From NCBI GenBank assembly GCA_033283335.1, contig JAWMQP010000010.1, forward strand, positions 1 to 64,000: a stretch of 64,000 bases of DNA. The letters are read 5' to 3'. Numbering within the stretch: position 1 is the stretch's first letter; every line of letters begins with the position of its first letter. Position numbers and translations under genes: made by a program. Below are positions 35,931-43,559 of the stretch, in pieces. The notes beneath the pieces were generated by a model. The model was given only the letters and a program-made list of their open reading frames with translations. It searched no databases and had not been told where the DNA came from. Origin of the DNA: Pseudomaricurvus sp033283335 (GTDB lineage: Bacteria; Pseudomonadota; Gammaproteobacteria; Pseudomonadales; Cellvibrionaceae).

Positions 35931-36035
35931 GCCGGGAACTGGAATCCCTCGCGAGACACGCGGTGAATACATCCCTGTAGCTCGACAGCCGCTTCCCTGC
36001 GGCTGACGGTCTCGCAAGGGACCCCAGTTCCCGGC
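35931..36035. repeat. Long inverted repeat between nagB and the hexosaminidase gene
   Basis: Two 27-base arms (35931-35957 and 36009-36035) are inverted copies at 24 of 27 positions, starting GCCGGGAACTGG on the left. The 51-base centre has a smaller hairpin, AGCCGC...GCGGCT. The core GGTGAATACATCCCTGTAGCTCGACAGCCGC resembles a repeat family seen in many marine gammaproteobacteria. On the transcript it would fold into one long stem, which could lower expression of the hexosaminidase relative to nagB, stabilise the nagAB message, or terminate it. Confidence 0.75.
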
Positions 36036-36072
36036 TCAGTGCTAAATTTGGTCTTCAGTGTTTTTGTTTAGG

Positions 36073-36867
36073 TCAGGCAATCTGGAGTTGATTTATCAGC
36101 GCCTGATTCTCACGCTCAATGTGTTTGTAAAATTCTTTGTGCTCCAATTTGGCAGCGGCCTCTTCATCAATCACGATCACCGCGTTCTGGTGAAGTTGCA
36201 GCGCCGACGCCGGGCAAGAGGCTGACAGTGGGCCTTCAACGGTTCGATAAATCGCCTCAGCTTTACTGATGCCAGTGGCCAGCAGCACCACCTGGTGGCT
36301 GTCAAGAATGGTACCGATGCCCATGGTGATGGATAGGTGCGGCTGGAATTCATCGGCGCTGAAAAAACGCGCATTGTCGTTGATGGTCGCCTGGGTCAGG
36401 GTTTTGACCCGAGTGCGAGACTTCAGGCCGGAAGAGGGCTCGTTAAATCCGATATGGCCGTTGCGGCCGATGCCCAGCAGCTGAATGTCGATGCCGCCGC
36501 TCTGGCTGATCAGTTGCTCGTATTCCTCACAGGCGCTGATGGGGTTTTCGGCACTGCCCGGTGGCACATAGGTTTTGTGCTTATCGATATCAATATGATC
36601 AAACAGCTGCTGATTCATAAAGTAGCGATAGCTTTGAGGGTGGTCGCCGTCGAGACCCAGGTACTCATCCAGGTTGAAGGTCGTGGTTTGTTGAAAGGAA
36701 ATCCTGCCAGTGCGGTTGGCTTCGATCAGTTTCTGATAGAGCGCAACCGGGGTTGAGCCGGTGGCCAGCCCCAATACTGACTTGGGAGTCTGTTGCAGGC
36801 GACGGATAAAAATGTCCGCCCCATAGGCAGCGACGGCTTCAGGGTTGTCGAGAATTACAATTTGCAT
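36073..36867 (-). CDS. nagB: Glucosamine-6-phosphate deaminase
   Basis: A 264-residue cytosolic enzyme that turns glucosamine-6-P into fructose-6-P and ammonia. The N-terminal MQIVILDNPEAVAAYGADIF and the phosphate loop LGLATGSTPVALY are diagnostic. TFNLDEYLGLDGDHPQSY carries the catalytic Asp, and the GIGRNGHIGFNEP block holds the ring-opening His. Length is close to E. coli NagB (266). It lies 66 bases after nagA with a perfect 19-bp tandem duplication in the spacer. Control by NagR through the operator in front of nagA is likely. Confidence 0.96.
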   Translation of the reverse strand: MQIVILDNPEAVAAYGADIFIRRLQQTPKSVLGLATGSTPVALYQKLIEANRTGRISFQQTTTFNLDEYLGLDGDHPQSYRYFMNQQLFDHIDIDKHKTYVPPGSAENPISACEEYEQLISQSGGIDIQLLGIGRNGHIGFNEPSSGLKSRTRVKTLTQATINDNARFFSADEFQPHLSITMGIGTILDSHQVVLLATGISKAEAIYRTVEGPLSASCPASALQLHQNAVIVIDEEAAAKLEHKEFYKHIERENQALINQLQIA

Positions 36868-36881
36868 AAGCGGGTCCAGAG

Positions 36882-36919
36882 GTTGCTGCCATAGGTTGCT
36901 GTTGCTGCCATAGGTTGCT
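36882..36919. repeat. Perfect 19-bp tandem duplication in the nagA-nagB spacer
   Basis: GTTGCTGCCATAGGTTGCT occurs twice in direct succession, 15 bases upstream of the nagB start codon. The unit itself contains GTTGCT twice. Confidence 0.9.
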
Positions 36920-36932
36920 ACAGGTAGTTTGG

Positions 36933-38117
36933 TTAAGAGTGAGTTTGAGCGTCGCCCGACACCCAGGTCTGGGTAACCTGAAAATCGTCGGTGAAGTGCA
37001 CGAGATCGGCTCGATAGCCCTGGCGAATGCGTCCCAGCGTATCGGATTTCTGTATCATCTGGGCGGGGTAGAGCGAAGCCATGCGCAGGGCTTCTTCAAG
37101 CGAGGTGCCAATGGCGTCGACGCAATAGTGGATGGCATCGATCAGGCCAATGGCGCTGCCGGCGAGATTGCCTTCGGCATTGATCAGCCGACCGGGACGC
37201 TGTGGGTCTGGGTAGTCTTCGCGGATGGTTTCACCATAAATGTCGAAACTCTTTTTCTCGCTTCCGACGGTGGCCATGGCGTCGCTCACCAGGTACAACT
37301 TGCCCTGGGGTTTGGCGGCCAGGGCGACGGCGATTGAGAGTGGGTGCACATGGTGGCCATCGGCAATGATGCCACACCAGGTCTCGGTATCGGCCAGGGC
37401 AGTGCCTACCACGCCGGGGTCGCGGCCGGTAAGCGGGCGCATGGCGTTGTAGAGATGGGTGAAGCCGGTAAGGCCTTCGTCGATGGCTTGTTGTACTGTG
37501 ACATGATCGGCGTCGGTGTGTCCGGCGCAAACCAGAATGCCGGCCTTGGCCAATCGGGCAACTTGTCCTGCCTGGGCTTGTTCTGGCGCCAGGGTGACCA
37601 GAGTGGTCATTGCGGGAGTGGCTTGTTGAGCGGCGATGATCCAATTGAGGTCTTCTTCACGCGGGGTGCGGATGTAGTCCGCTTTATGAGTGCCGCGACG
37701 CTGCAGATTGAAAAAAGGTCCTTCGATGTGCACTCCTAACACCCCGGGCTGGCTACCGATTGCCGCCTGGATCGCGGCGACACCGGCCTGTAGCTGCTCA
37801 TTGGTGTCACTGATTAAGGTGGGGGTCATACTGGTGGTGCCGGCACGGCGATGGCCATCCAGTATCCGCTGTATGCCGTCAGCGGTGGGCTCATTATTGA
37901 ACATGACACCGCCGCCGCCATTGACTTGCAGGTCAATAAACCCAGGCGCCAATATGCCACCCTTGAGTTGCTGTCGAAGTGCGCCAGCTTGTTGGTCGTC
38001 AGTAAGCTGATCTTCCGGTAGCAGGGCTTCGATCCAACCGTCTTTCAAAAGGACGGCGTAGTTGTCCAGAAACTGGTAGCCATCAAAAATCCGGGCTCCG
38101 GCCAGAATAGTGATCAT
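36933..38117 (-). CDS. nagA: N-acetylglucosamine-6-phosphate deacetylase
   Basis: A 394-residue amidohydrolase that removes the acetyl group of GlcNAc-6-P. The metal and substrate residues sit in GFIDLQVNGGGGVMFNN near residue 60, GVHIEGPFFNLQRRGTHK (~145-165), AGHTDADHVTVQQAIDEG with TGFTHLYNAMRPLTGRDPG (~215-250), DGHHVHP and LVSDAMATVG. All expected His, Glu and Asp positions are there. It is the first structural gene of the minus-strand arm and an exact NagR palindrome lies about 110 bases upstream of its start. Confidence 0.96.
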   Translation of the reverse strand: MITILAGARIFDGYQFLDNYAVLLKDGWIEALLPEDQLTDDQQAGALRQQLKGGILAPGFIDLQVNGGGGVMFNNEPTADGIQRILDGHRRAGTTSMTPTLISDTNEQLQAGVAAIQAAIGSQPGVLGVHIEGPFFNLQRRGTHKADYIRTPREEDLNWIIAAQQATPAMTTLVTLAPEQAQAGQVARLAKAGILVCAGHTDADHVTVQQAIDEGLTGFTHLYNAMRPLTGRDPGVVGTALADTETWCGIIADGHHVHPLSIAVALAAKPQGKLYLVSDAMATVGSEKKSFDIYGETIREDYPDPQRPGRLINAEGNLAGSAIGLIDAIHYCVDAIGTSLEEALRMASLYPAQMIQKSDTLGRIRQGYRADLVHFTDDFQVTQTWVSGDAQTHS

Positions 38118-38229
38118 GCTGTCTGTACTCGTAAGAGAAACGTCGTTGAGGTACTCAGTTGAGTAACGTCGTTATGAATGTAGTTATGAATAATGAACGA
38201 AAACTACTGTAGCAGATATGCAGCAGTGG

Positions 38230-38241
38230 GACAACGTTGTC
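38230..38241. promoter_or_regulatory. NagR operator 3 (nagA promoter)
   Basis: This exact GACAACGTTGTC is identical to the two operators at 26360 and 26395. It lies between the nagR stop and the nagA start, so it is placed to repress nagA-nagB and perhaps the hexosaminidase gene. Confidence 0.85.
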
Positions 38242-38320
38242 ATGAGCGTGGTAAAACAGCCTTATGGGATGCCTGGCATCGGCATTCAAACACTGGGTCG
38301 TTAAGCCGAGTCGCTGGTAT

Positions 38321-39370
38321 TTACCGGGCCGTGGTGGAATCGCGGACCACCAGCTGTGGGTGGAAAGCGCTCTGCGTGGTGGGTGCGGTTTCAGTTTTGA
38401 GGCCATTGCGGGTGGTGCGAGTGGATTCGATCAGCAGGGCCGTAGCGCTGGCGGCAATCTGGCTGTTGGGCTGACGGGCAGTGGTCAGCTTGGGCCAGGT
38501 CTGGCGAGAAAAGGGGCTGTCTTCAAAGCCGACAATGGACAGTTGCGAGGGCACTTCCACGCCCTGCAGGCGCGCTGCAAACAGGGTGCCGGCTGCAATT
38601 TCGTCGTTACAGGCAAAGATGGCTGTGGGGGGGGCGTCCAGGGCCAGCAGTTGCTGAGTGCGTTTGACGCCGGACTCAAACGCGTACTGACCTTGCAGAA
38701 TCAGTGCTTCGTCTTCGGCGATGCCATGATCACGCAGGGCTTGCCGGTAACCGGATTCCCGCTCGCCGGAGGAAGAGTGCACTGTGTCACCGGAGAGAAA
38801 GCCGATCCGGCGGTGGCCCAGTTCGATCAGGTATTGGGTAATTTCCCGGGCGGCGTTGTGGTCGTCCACTACCACGCAGGGGGACAGATCATCCGGAGCC
38901 TGGGAGCCGGAAATAATGCGCACAAACTTCACCCCGCGTTTGTGCAGTTCGGTGATGATGTCGGTGCGTTCGGATACTGGTGGGGTTAACACCAGGCCGG
39001 CCAGCCGTCCGCGTTCCACCATAGCAGCCAGCTCATCGATAATGTGATCGTCATTGGCATTGCAGGGATGAATAACCAGCTCATACCCCTGGCGATGGCA
39101 CTCTTCCAGAATGCCATGCTGCATACCAATCACATAGTGACTGTTGGGGTTGTCGTAGATAAAGCCAATAAAGGACGAGGCTCCGCGCAACTGGCGAGCC
39201 GACAGGTTCGGCTGGTAGTTCAGCTCCTTGACGGCCTGCCAGACCTTTTCCTTGAGCGCGTCCCCCACGGAGGGTTCGTTGTTGATGACACGCGATACGG
39301 TTTTGAAGGAGACACCTGCCAATTTGGCAACGTCTTTAATGGTGGGCTTCTCGTTGCGTGCTGGTGTCAT
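38321..39370 (-). CDS. nagR: LacI-family regulator of GlcNAc use (NagR)
   Basis: A 349-residue repressor. The start is the ATG at 39370; the 26 upstream codons are not conserved. The helix-turn-helix is KPTIKDVAKLAGVSFKTVSRVIN, with the hinge around LSARQLRGASSFIGFIYDNPN. A periplasmic-binding-protein-like effector domain follows (LVIHPCNANDD, GHRRIGFLSGD, AIFACNDEIAAGTLFAA). By analogy with NagR of Alteromonadales and Xanthomonas it should bind GACAACGTTGTC and release it on sensing GlcNAc-6-P or a derivative. No copy of the palindrome lies directly before its own start, so it may not be autoregulated. Confidence 0.9.
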   Translation of the reverse strand: MTPARNEKPTIKDVAKLAGVSFKTVSRVINNEPSVGDALKEKVWQAVKELNYQPNLSARQLRGASSFIGFIYDNPNSHYVIGMQHGILEECHRQGYELVIHPCNANDDHIIDELAAMVERGRLAGLVLTPPVSERTDIITELHKRGVKFVRIISGSQAPDDLSPCVVVDDHNAAREITQYLIELGHRRIGFLSGDTVHSSSGERESGYRQALRDHGIAEDEALILQGQYAFESGVKRTQQLLALDAPPTAIFACNDEIAAGTLFAARLQGVEVPSQLSIVGFEDSPFSRQTWPKLTTARQPNSQIAASATALLIESTRTTRNGLKTETAPTTQSAFHPQLVVRDSTTAR

Positions 39371-39519
39371 ACGGGCGGGTATCGGTAACGGATTAACCCG
39401 CAAAGGGTAGAGGGTTTGTAAAGTTGTGGCAAGTTTCACCCAGGTCAACTTGGGCTATCCTTAAGTATGCAGGTCAGACATCCATGCAGACCTTTAAGGT
39501 CTAGGTCGGGAGAGCGGCC

Positions 39520-39840
39520 ATGACAGAATCGCAAAAAAGTCCTTCCCCTGAGGTGCAGCCCCCCGGGTTCTGGCGGGAGCTGGTCAATGAGCTGGTCTTC
39601 CTGGAAGAGCGCACGGCACACTGGATGCTGCAGGCGGCGGATCCCGCTCAGCGGGATCTGTTGCGTCTGGAGAGCTGCCTGCGGCTCACGGGTACCATCC
39701 GCCAGACTCGGGAAACCGCCGATCACGAGTATCTCACCTGCTTGCAGTGTGGTTATGAGTACTACGCTCGAGGTGCTATCACGGTACAGCCCTGTCATGT
39801 TTGTGGTGGGGATTTCTTCTCGGTCAGCACGACCCATTAA
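39520..39840 (+). CDS. Zinc-ribbon protein, DUF1451-like
   Basis: A 106-residue protein with an N-terminal helical half (FWRELVNELVFLEERTAHWML) and a C-terminal zinc ribbon made of CLQCG and CHVCG pairs about 20 residues apart. The layout, including the ARGAITVQPC turn before the second pair, resembles the shorter members of the DUF1451 family (E. coli YbeL). Function is unknown. It lies upstream of the DUF218 gene on the same strand. Confidence 0.7.
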   Translation: MTESQKSPSPEVQPPGFWRELVNELVFLEERTAHWMLQAADPAQRDLLRLESCLRLTGTIRQTRETADHEYLTCLQCGYEYYARGAITVQPCHVCGGDFFSVSTTH

Positions 39841-39926
39841 TACGAACCATTTGCTCGATCCCTTTAAGGGATTTGCCTGGGCCCGAGGTGTGCTATGGTC
39901 GGGAGGGATGAACCTGGGGATCAAGC

Positions 39927-40679
39927 ATGGAATGGCGTTTTTTTTTCAAAATGTTGGTGTTACCGCCGGTGTTGCCACTGTTATTGATGGCGGCAGGTTT
40001 TGTGGGCTGGCGTTTTCGCCCGCGCCTGGGGCGCAGCCTGGTGACGACAGGGTTTGTTTTGCTGTGGTTGCTGTCCCTGCCCGTCGTGGGCAGTGGTTTG
40101 CTGGGTTGGTTGGAGCGCGGATATTCCCCCGTGACTCAAGCCCAGTGGCAATCCGCCCAGGCTATTGTCATCTTGGGCGGCGGCCGGGATCAGGACGCGG
40201 CTGAGTATCAGGGCGATACGGTGAACGGCCGCACTCTGGAGAGATTGCGCTACGGCGCACACCTGTATCGATTGACAGGGTTGCCGATTCTGCTGACCGG
40301 TGGTCGTGTGTACGATGACGAGCTGGTGCCGGAATCTGAGTTGATGGCTGGAGTGATGCGTGACGAGTTCGGTGTGCCGGTGCAATGGCAGGAAGACAGG
40401 AGTCGCACCACGGCGGAAAATGCCTACTTCAGTGCTGAGCTGCTGCGCCAGAATCAGGTGCACAGGGTGTTGTTGGTGACCCATGCCTGGCATATGCCGC
40501 GGGCAGAGCGGGTCTTTCAGCGGGCGGGTTTGACGGTGGTGCCAGCGCCCATGGATTTTGTCGGGGGCGGGGACTGGTCCTGGCGCTATTGGGTTCCCAG
40601 CGCCGCGGCTCTAAGCAGCAGCTACTTTGCCCTGCACGAGCTGCTGGGGGGCTGGGTTTACCGCTGGCTTGGGGGCTGA
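39927..40679 (+). CDS. DUF218 membrane protein, YdcF/ElyC/SanA family
   Basis: A 250-residue protein with two N-terminal membrane segments (about residues 5-25 and 35-60) and a large soluble DUF218 domain, probably in the periplasm. The domain begins AIVILGGGRD. Conserved parts are LLTGGRVYDDELVPESELM, RSRTTAENAYFSAELL and the LLVTHAWHMPRAERVFQRAGL block. ElyC and SanA act in envelope integrity and lipid carrier metabolism; the exact reaction is unknown. It follows the zinc-ribbon gene by 86 bases. Confidence 0.85.
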   Translation: MEWRFFFKMLVLPPVLPLLLMAAGFVGWRFRPRLGRSLVTTGFVLLWLLSLPVVGSGLLGWLERGYSPVTQAQWQSAQAIVILGGGRDQDAAEYQGDTVNGRTLERLRYGAHLYRLTGLPILLTGGRVYDDELVPESELMAGVMRDEFGVPVQWQEDRSRTTAENAYFSAELLRQNQVHRVLLVTHAWHMPRAERVFQRAGLTVVPAPMDFVGGGDWSWRYWVPSAAALSSSYFALHELLGGWVYRWLGG

Positions 40680-40870
40680 GCCTGCAGGGCGTGCGCTAAA
40701 ATGGTGCCAATTGCACCGGAAATGCCCAATTCCGGCTCCTGAATGCTTGTAATCGGATTCGCAGCTCCCAGTGAACCCTGATAATAATGGTGCAAACAAA
40801 TTCTTGTATAAACTGGCTTGGCCTTTGCTTAGCGAATCCTGAGTACCTGAATATACGAGAGGTCAATCCG

Positions 40871-41824
40871 GTGGTTGAAGTTGAAGCTGTGATTGAGAAT
40901 CACGAAAAGCTCCAAATGGAAGCTGTCACGCGCGTGTATCGAGAGCGACGGTCTGTCCTGACCTTGATGCGTCAGCTCAATCGTTTGGTAAACGCCGTGC
41001 AACGACATCGCGGGGTCAGTCTGGCCCAATTGGCGGGCGATGGGTTGTTTGTGGAAGATGTCAATCGGGTTCAAGCCCAGGTCAATAAACGGCTATTGAT
41101 GCTGAAGAACACCTGCGACCACTTTGATCAATTGGTTCCGTCCCGTGAACAGGAAAACATCCAGCACGGTTGGCATACGGTCTGCCACGATTGGGAAGGT
41201 GACGCGATACTGGAAAACTTTGAGTACCATTCCTTCCTGATTGAGCAACTGCTGCAGCTCAACGCCGGTCTGGCTCGACGACTGGATGAGCCTTTGACCA
41301 CGGCCAGCGGTTTGCCTTCAGCGGGTTCGGCCAAGGGGCTGCTCAGAGCGGATATGATTTTACCACTGGCGTGTCGTCAGCTACCGGAACTGATTGAGCA
41401 GCTGGCGCGTGTGCGGGGTCTGGCAACCCATGCGGCGGTGGTGGGTGAGTGCGATGATGAGCATTACAAAAAGCTGCAGTATTGGGTGCAGTGCGCCGAG
41501 CGCCAGAACCGTGAGTTACTGCACGAAATTGATGCATTGGAAGCGGGTCTCAAGAGTCGCTGGAAGTCCTTGTCGGAATTGAAGAACTACGAGCTCAAGC
41601 TGGCGTTCTTTCTCAATACCATTACCCGCGATGTAATTCATGGCGGTCGCGTCAGTGCCGACAAGTCCGCAGCCGTGGAGGCTGGCATTCAGGCCGACGC
41701 CCGGCAATTGTTTACTCTGGGCTCGGAAATTATCGAGGCTTACGTAGAAGCGGTCGATGGCGGTATCAGTTTGCTGCAAACCGCACTGGAGCGAGAACTG
41801 GAGGCTTGGTTGACCGGTTTGTAA
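40871..41824 (+). CDS. Helical protein with NIT-like (nitrate/nitrite-sensing) repeats
   Basis: A 317-residue, mostly helical protein. I choose the GTG at 40871, which follows GAGAGG at 8 bases, over an ATG 28 codons upstream without a site. Two halves show a similar pattern: LNRLVNAVQRHRGVSLAQLAG near the start and LIEQLARVRGLATHAAVVG in the middle. Both recall the RG-containing helices of NIT sensor domains. No signalling output domain, membrane segment or signal peptide is visible, which is unusual because NIT domains normally sit in receptors. Function is unknown. It is convergent with the DUF6279-type gene. Confidence 0.6.
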   Translation: MVEVEAVIENHEKLQMEAVTRVYRERRSVLTLMRQLNRLVNAVQRHRGVSLAQLAGDGLFVEDVNRVQAQVNKRLLMLKNTCDHFDQLVPSREQENIQHGWHTVCHDWEGDAILENFEYHSFLIEQLLQLNAGLARRLDEPLTTASGLPSAGSAKGLLRADMILPLACRQLPELIEQLARVRGLATHAAVVGECDDEHYKKLQYWVQCAERQNRELLHEIDALEAGLKSRWKSLSELKNYELKLAFFLNTITRDVIHGGRVSADKSAAVEAGIQADARQLFTLGSEIIEAYVEAVDGGISLLQTALERELEAWLTGL

Positions 41825-41834
41825 ACCCGCGGGG

Positions 41835-42752
41835 CTATTCGCGTTGAGCCAGGTTGTCCTCTTCGTTGCGGCGGGCAAGATATTCCAGGTCTTTTTGGAA
41901 GCTGCTGAGTTTGTTGGTCAGTCGTTCCCGCTGGCGCTCTGTGAGCGAGTCGTGCAGTTGACTGAGCAGGCGGCGATTGAGTTGGCGGTTTTCTTTGAGC
42001 AATTGCAGGTGTGGCTCGCTCCAGAAACGGGTTTCATCAGTGATCAGCTTGCGGATGGCCTGTTGCTGCTGCTCGGGTGGAAGGTCAAAGCGTTGCTGGA
42101 ATAACTCATCGGCCAGCTGCAGCCAGTGACGCTGTTCCTGTAAGCTGATTTCCGCCAAAGGGTTTAGCTGCTCACTCCAGTGTCTGAGCAGGTTTTCCTG
42201 CTCTGAAGTCAGCCTTCCAAACCAGTCTTCCAGGCGGTCCTCCATGCTTTCGCGGCGAAGTCGATAGCGTTTTTCGCCTGATGCCTTACGCATCTTGGCT
42301 GTTTTTTCCGCTTCTTTCTTGATCAGGTTGTCCTGAAATTCGCCCCATTGCTGGTCGCTCAAGGACAGAAACAGGGTTTGGATGTCCGGCAGCAGGTAGT
42401 CGAGGCTTACCTGCCAGTGCTGCTGAGCCTGCTCCTGCATGGCGGTCATTTGCTGCTCGGTCACCTGGTCCTGTGCAAGCAGGGACTTCAGGTCTTCCAG
42501 TTGGCGGGCATAGGCGGATAGCTGGGTGTCCTGGTGCCACTGGTGAAAGCGCTGCAGGCTGTTTTTGAGGTGCTGCTTCTGCTCGGGGTTGAAGCTGACA
42601 TAGTCCTGAATTTGCCACTTTATCCACCAGTCCATAACTGGATAGGTTACCCGCAGTGAGCAGCCTGCCAGTAATAACAGCAGGCCCGCGCCCATCAACA
42701 ATCCGTACAGGCGCTGGCGTGACGGTTTCCTGTTTTGACCGGGTATGTTCAT
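41835..42752 (-). CDS. DUF6279-type lipoprotein
   Basis: A 305-residue protein starting at the ATG at 42752, which has a perfect AGGAGG 10 bases upstream; the longer frame is not supported. The signal peptide ends in lipobox LAGC. The start of the mature part, RVTYPVMDWWIKWQIQDYVSFNPEQKQ, is the family signature. The rest is a long, charged, helical region rich in Gln and Glu (FHQWHQDTQLSAYARQLEDL). Function is unknown; probably periplasmic or at the outer membrane. Such genes are frequently found between leuS and lnt in gammaproteobacteria. Confidence 0.78.
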   Translation of the reverse strand: MNIPGQNRKPSRQRLYGLLMGAGLLLLLAGCSLRVTYPVMDWWIKWQIQDYVSFNPEQKQHLKNSLQRFHQWHQDTQLSAYARQLEDLKSLLAQDQVTEQQMTAMQEQAQQHWQVSLDYLLPDIQTLFLSLSDQQWGEFQDNLIKKEAEKTAKMRKASGEKRYRLRRESMEDRLEDWFGRLTSEQENLLRHWSEQLNPLAEISLQEQRHWLQLADELFQQRFDLPPEQQQQAIRKLITDETRFWSEPHLQLLKENRQLNRRLLSQLHDSLTERQRERLTNKLSSFQKDLEYLARRNEEDNLAQRE

Positions 42753-42923
42753 TGAAACGTCAGCCTCCTGTGGGTGGACGTTTCCAACAGTATAACGTCT
42801 TGAAGTAAGGGGTGCCGATTGGTGCTTGTAGGTAAGTGTGGTAATATGCGCCGCTGGCGATTCCAACGGTTGTTTGAAAATTGGGTTTGGGGTGGCTATC
42901 GAGCAAGTTGCTCTCAAGAAAAA

Positions 42924-42952
42924 TTCGATAAGTTGTTGATAATAATATCGAA
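42924..42952. promoter_or_regulatory. Inverted repeat in the divergent promoter region
   Basis: The 7-bp arms TTCGATA and TATCGAA are separated by 15 very AT-rich bases in the 245-base spacer between the DUF6279-type gene and the unknown gene at 42998. It could be an operator. The surrounding AT-rich stretch probably holds the plus-strand promoter. Confidence 0.35.
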
Positions 42953-42997
42953 ATATAAGAACGCCATAATAACAATAATCTGAAATGTAGTACCTCT

Positions 42998-43459
42998 ATG
43001 ACAATGTTAATGCCTTTTGAAACCGAAACCTTGCTCTTGCAAAATCGTCTGGGGCGACTGGTCCCTGTAGCCCTCCGTTGTTTTCATCACCATCGGGGTG
43101 TCTGTGTGGTCCTGGTGGCGACTCCGGACTTTCCGGCGCGACAATTAACCAACAGTGCCGAACACCTGGCCTACCAGTTGTTTCAGCGTCTCTCTGAATA
43201 TTGCCAGCAACAGGACGCCAGCTGCCGGTTAAACGCTGAAGATGTGGAGTTTATTCAGTTTCACCCCGCTGATGAGCCGGAGTGGTTGCGCTGGCGTTTG
43301 CAGTGGGCAGGCTCTTCGCCGATTCATCTGGACAGTGTGCCGTTGACTCAGGCTTCCCGGGAGGGCTTCCTGCAGCCAATACTGGCCAAGGGGCAGAGTT
43401 TTTCTCTGGCGTCAGGCAAAGACTCTGTCGCCGACGGATCGTGCGCCCAAGTTGCTTAG
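42998..43459 (+). CDS. Hypothetical protein, 153 aa
   Basis: A cytosolic-looking protein I do not recognise. There is no signal peptide or membrane segment. The sequence runs MTMLMPFETETLLLQNRLGRL, then a hydrophobic strand (VCVVLVATPDFPARQL) and a helical stretch with LAYQLFQRLSEYCQQQ. It lies next to lnt, where a small conserved hypothetical gene is usual. The stop codon is inside the first unit of a 15-bp tandem array, so its C-terminus may have been altered by repeat growth; in the neighbouring frame that array encodes repeated SRLG. Confidence 0.65.
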   Translation: MTMLMPFETETLLLQNRLGRLVPVALRCFHHHRGVCVVLVATPDFPARQLTNSAEHLAYQLFQRLSEYCQQQDASCRLNAEDVEFIQFHPADEPEWLRWRLQWAGSSPIHLDSVPLTQASREGFLQPILAKGQSFSLASGKDSVADGSCAQVA

Positions 43460-43540
43460 GCCTAAGTCGCTTAGGTCAAAGTCGCTTAGGGGCAAGTCGC
43501 TTAGGGGGCTAAGTTGCTTAGGGATAAGTCGCATAAGTGC
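43449..43540. repeat. 15-bp tandem array, about six units
   Basis: Units of AAGTCGCTTAGG plus three variable bases start at 43449, 43464, 43479, 43494, 43511 and 43526; the fourth unit is 17 bases and the last is degenerate. The array starts inside the last codons of the upstream gene and fills the spacer before the convergent lnt stop. Confidence 0.9.
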
Positions 43541-43559
43541 AGGGCTTTAAGGTCTGGGG

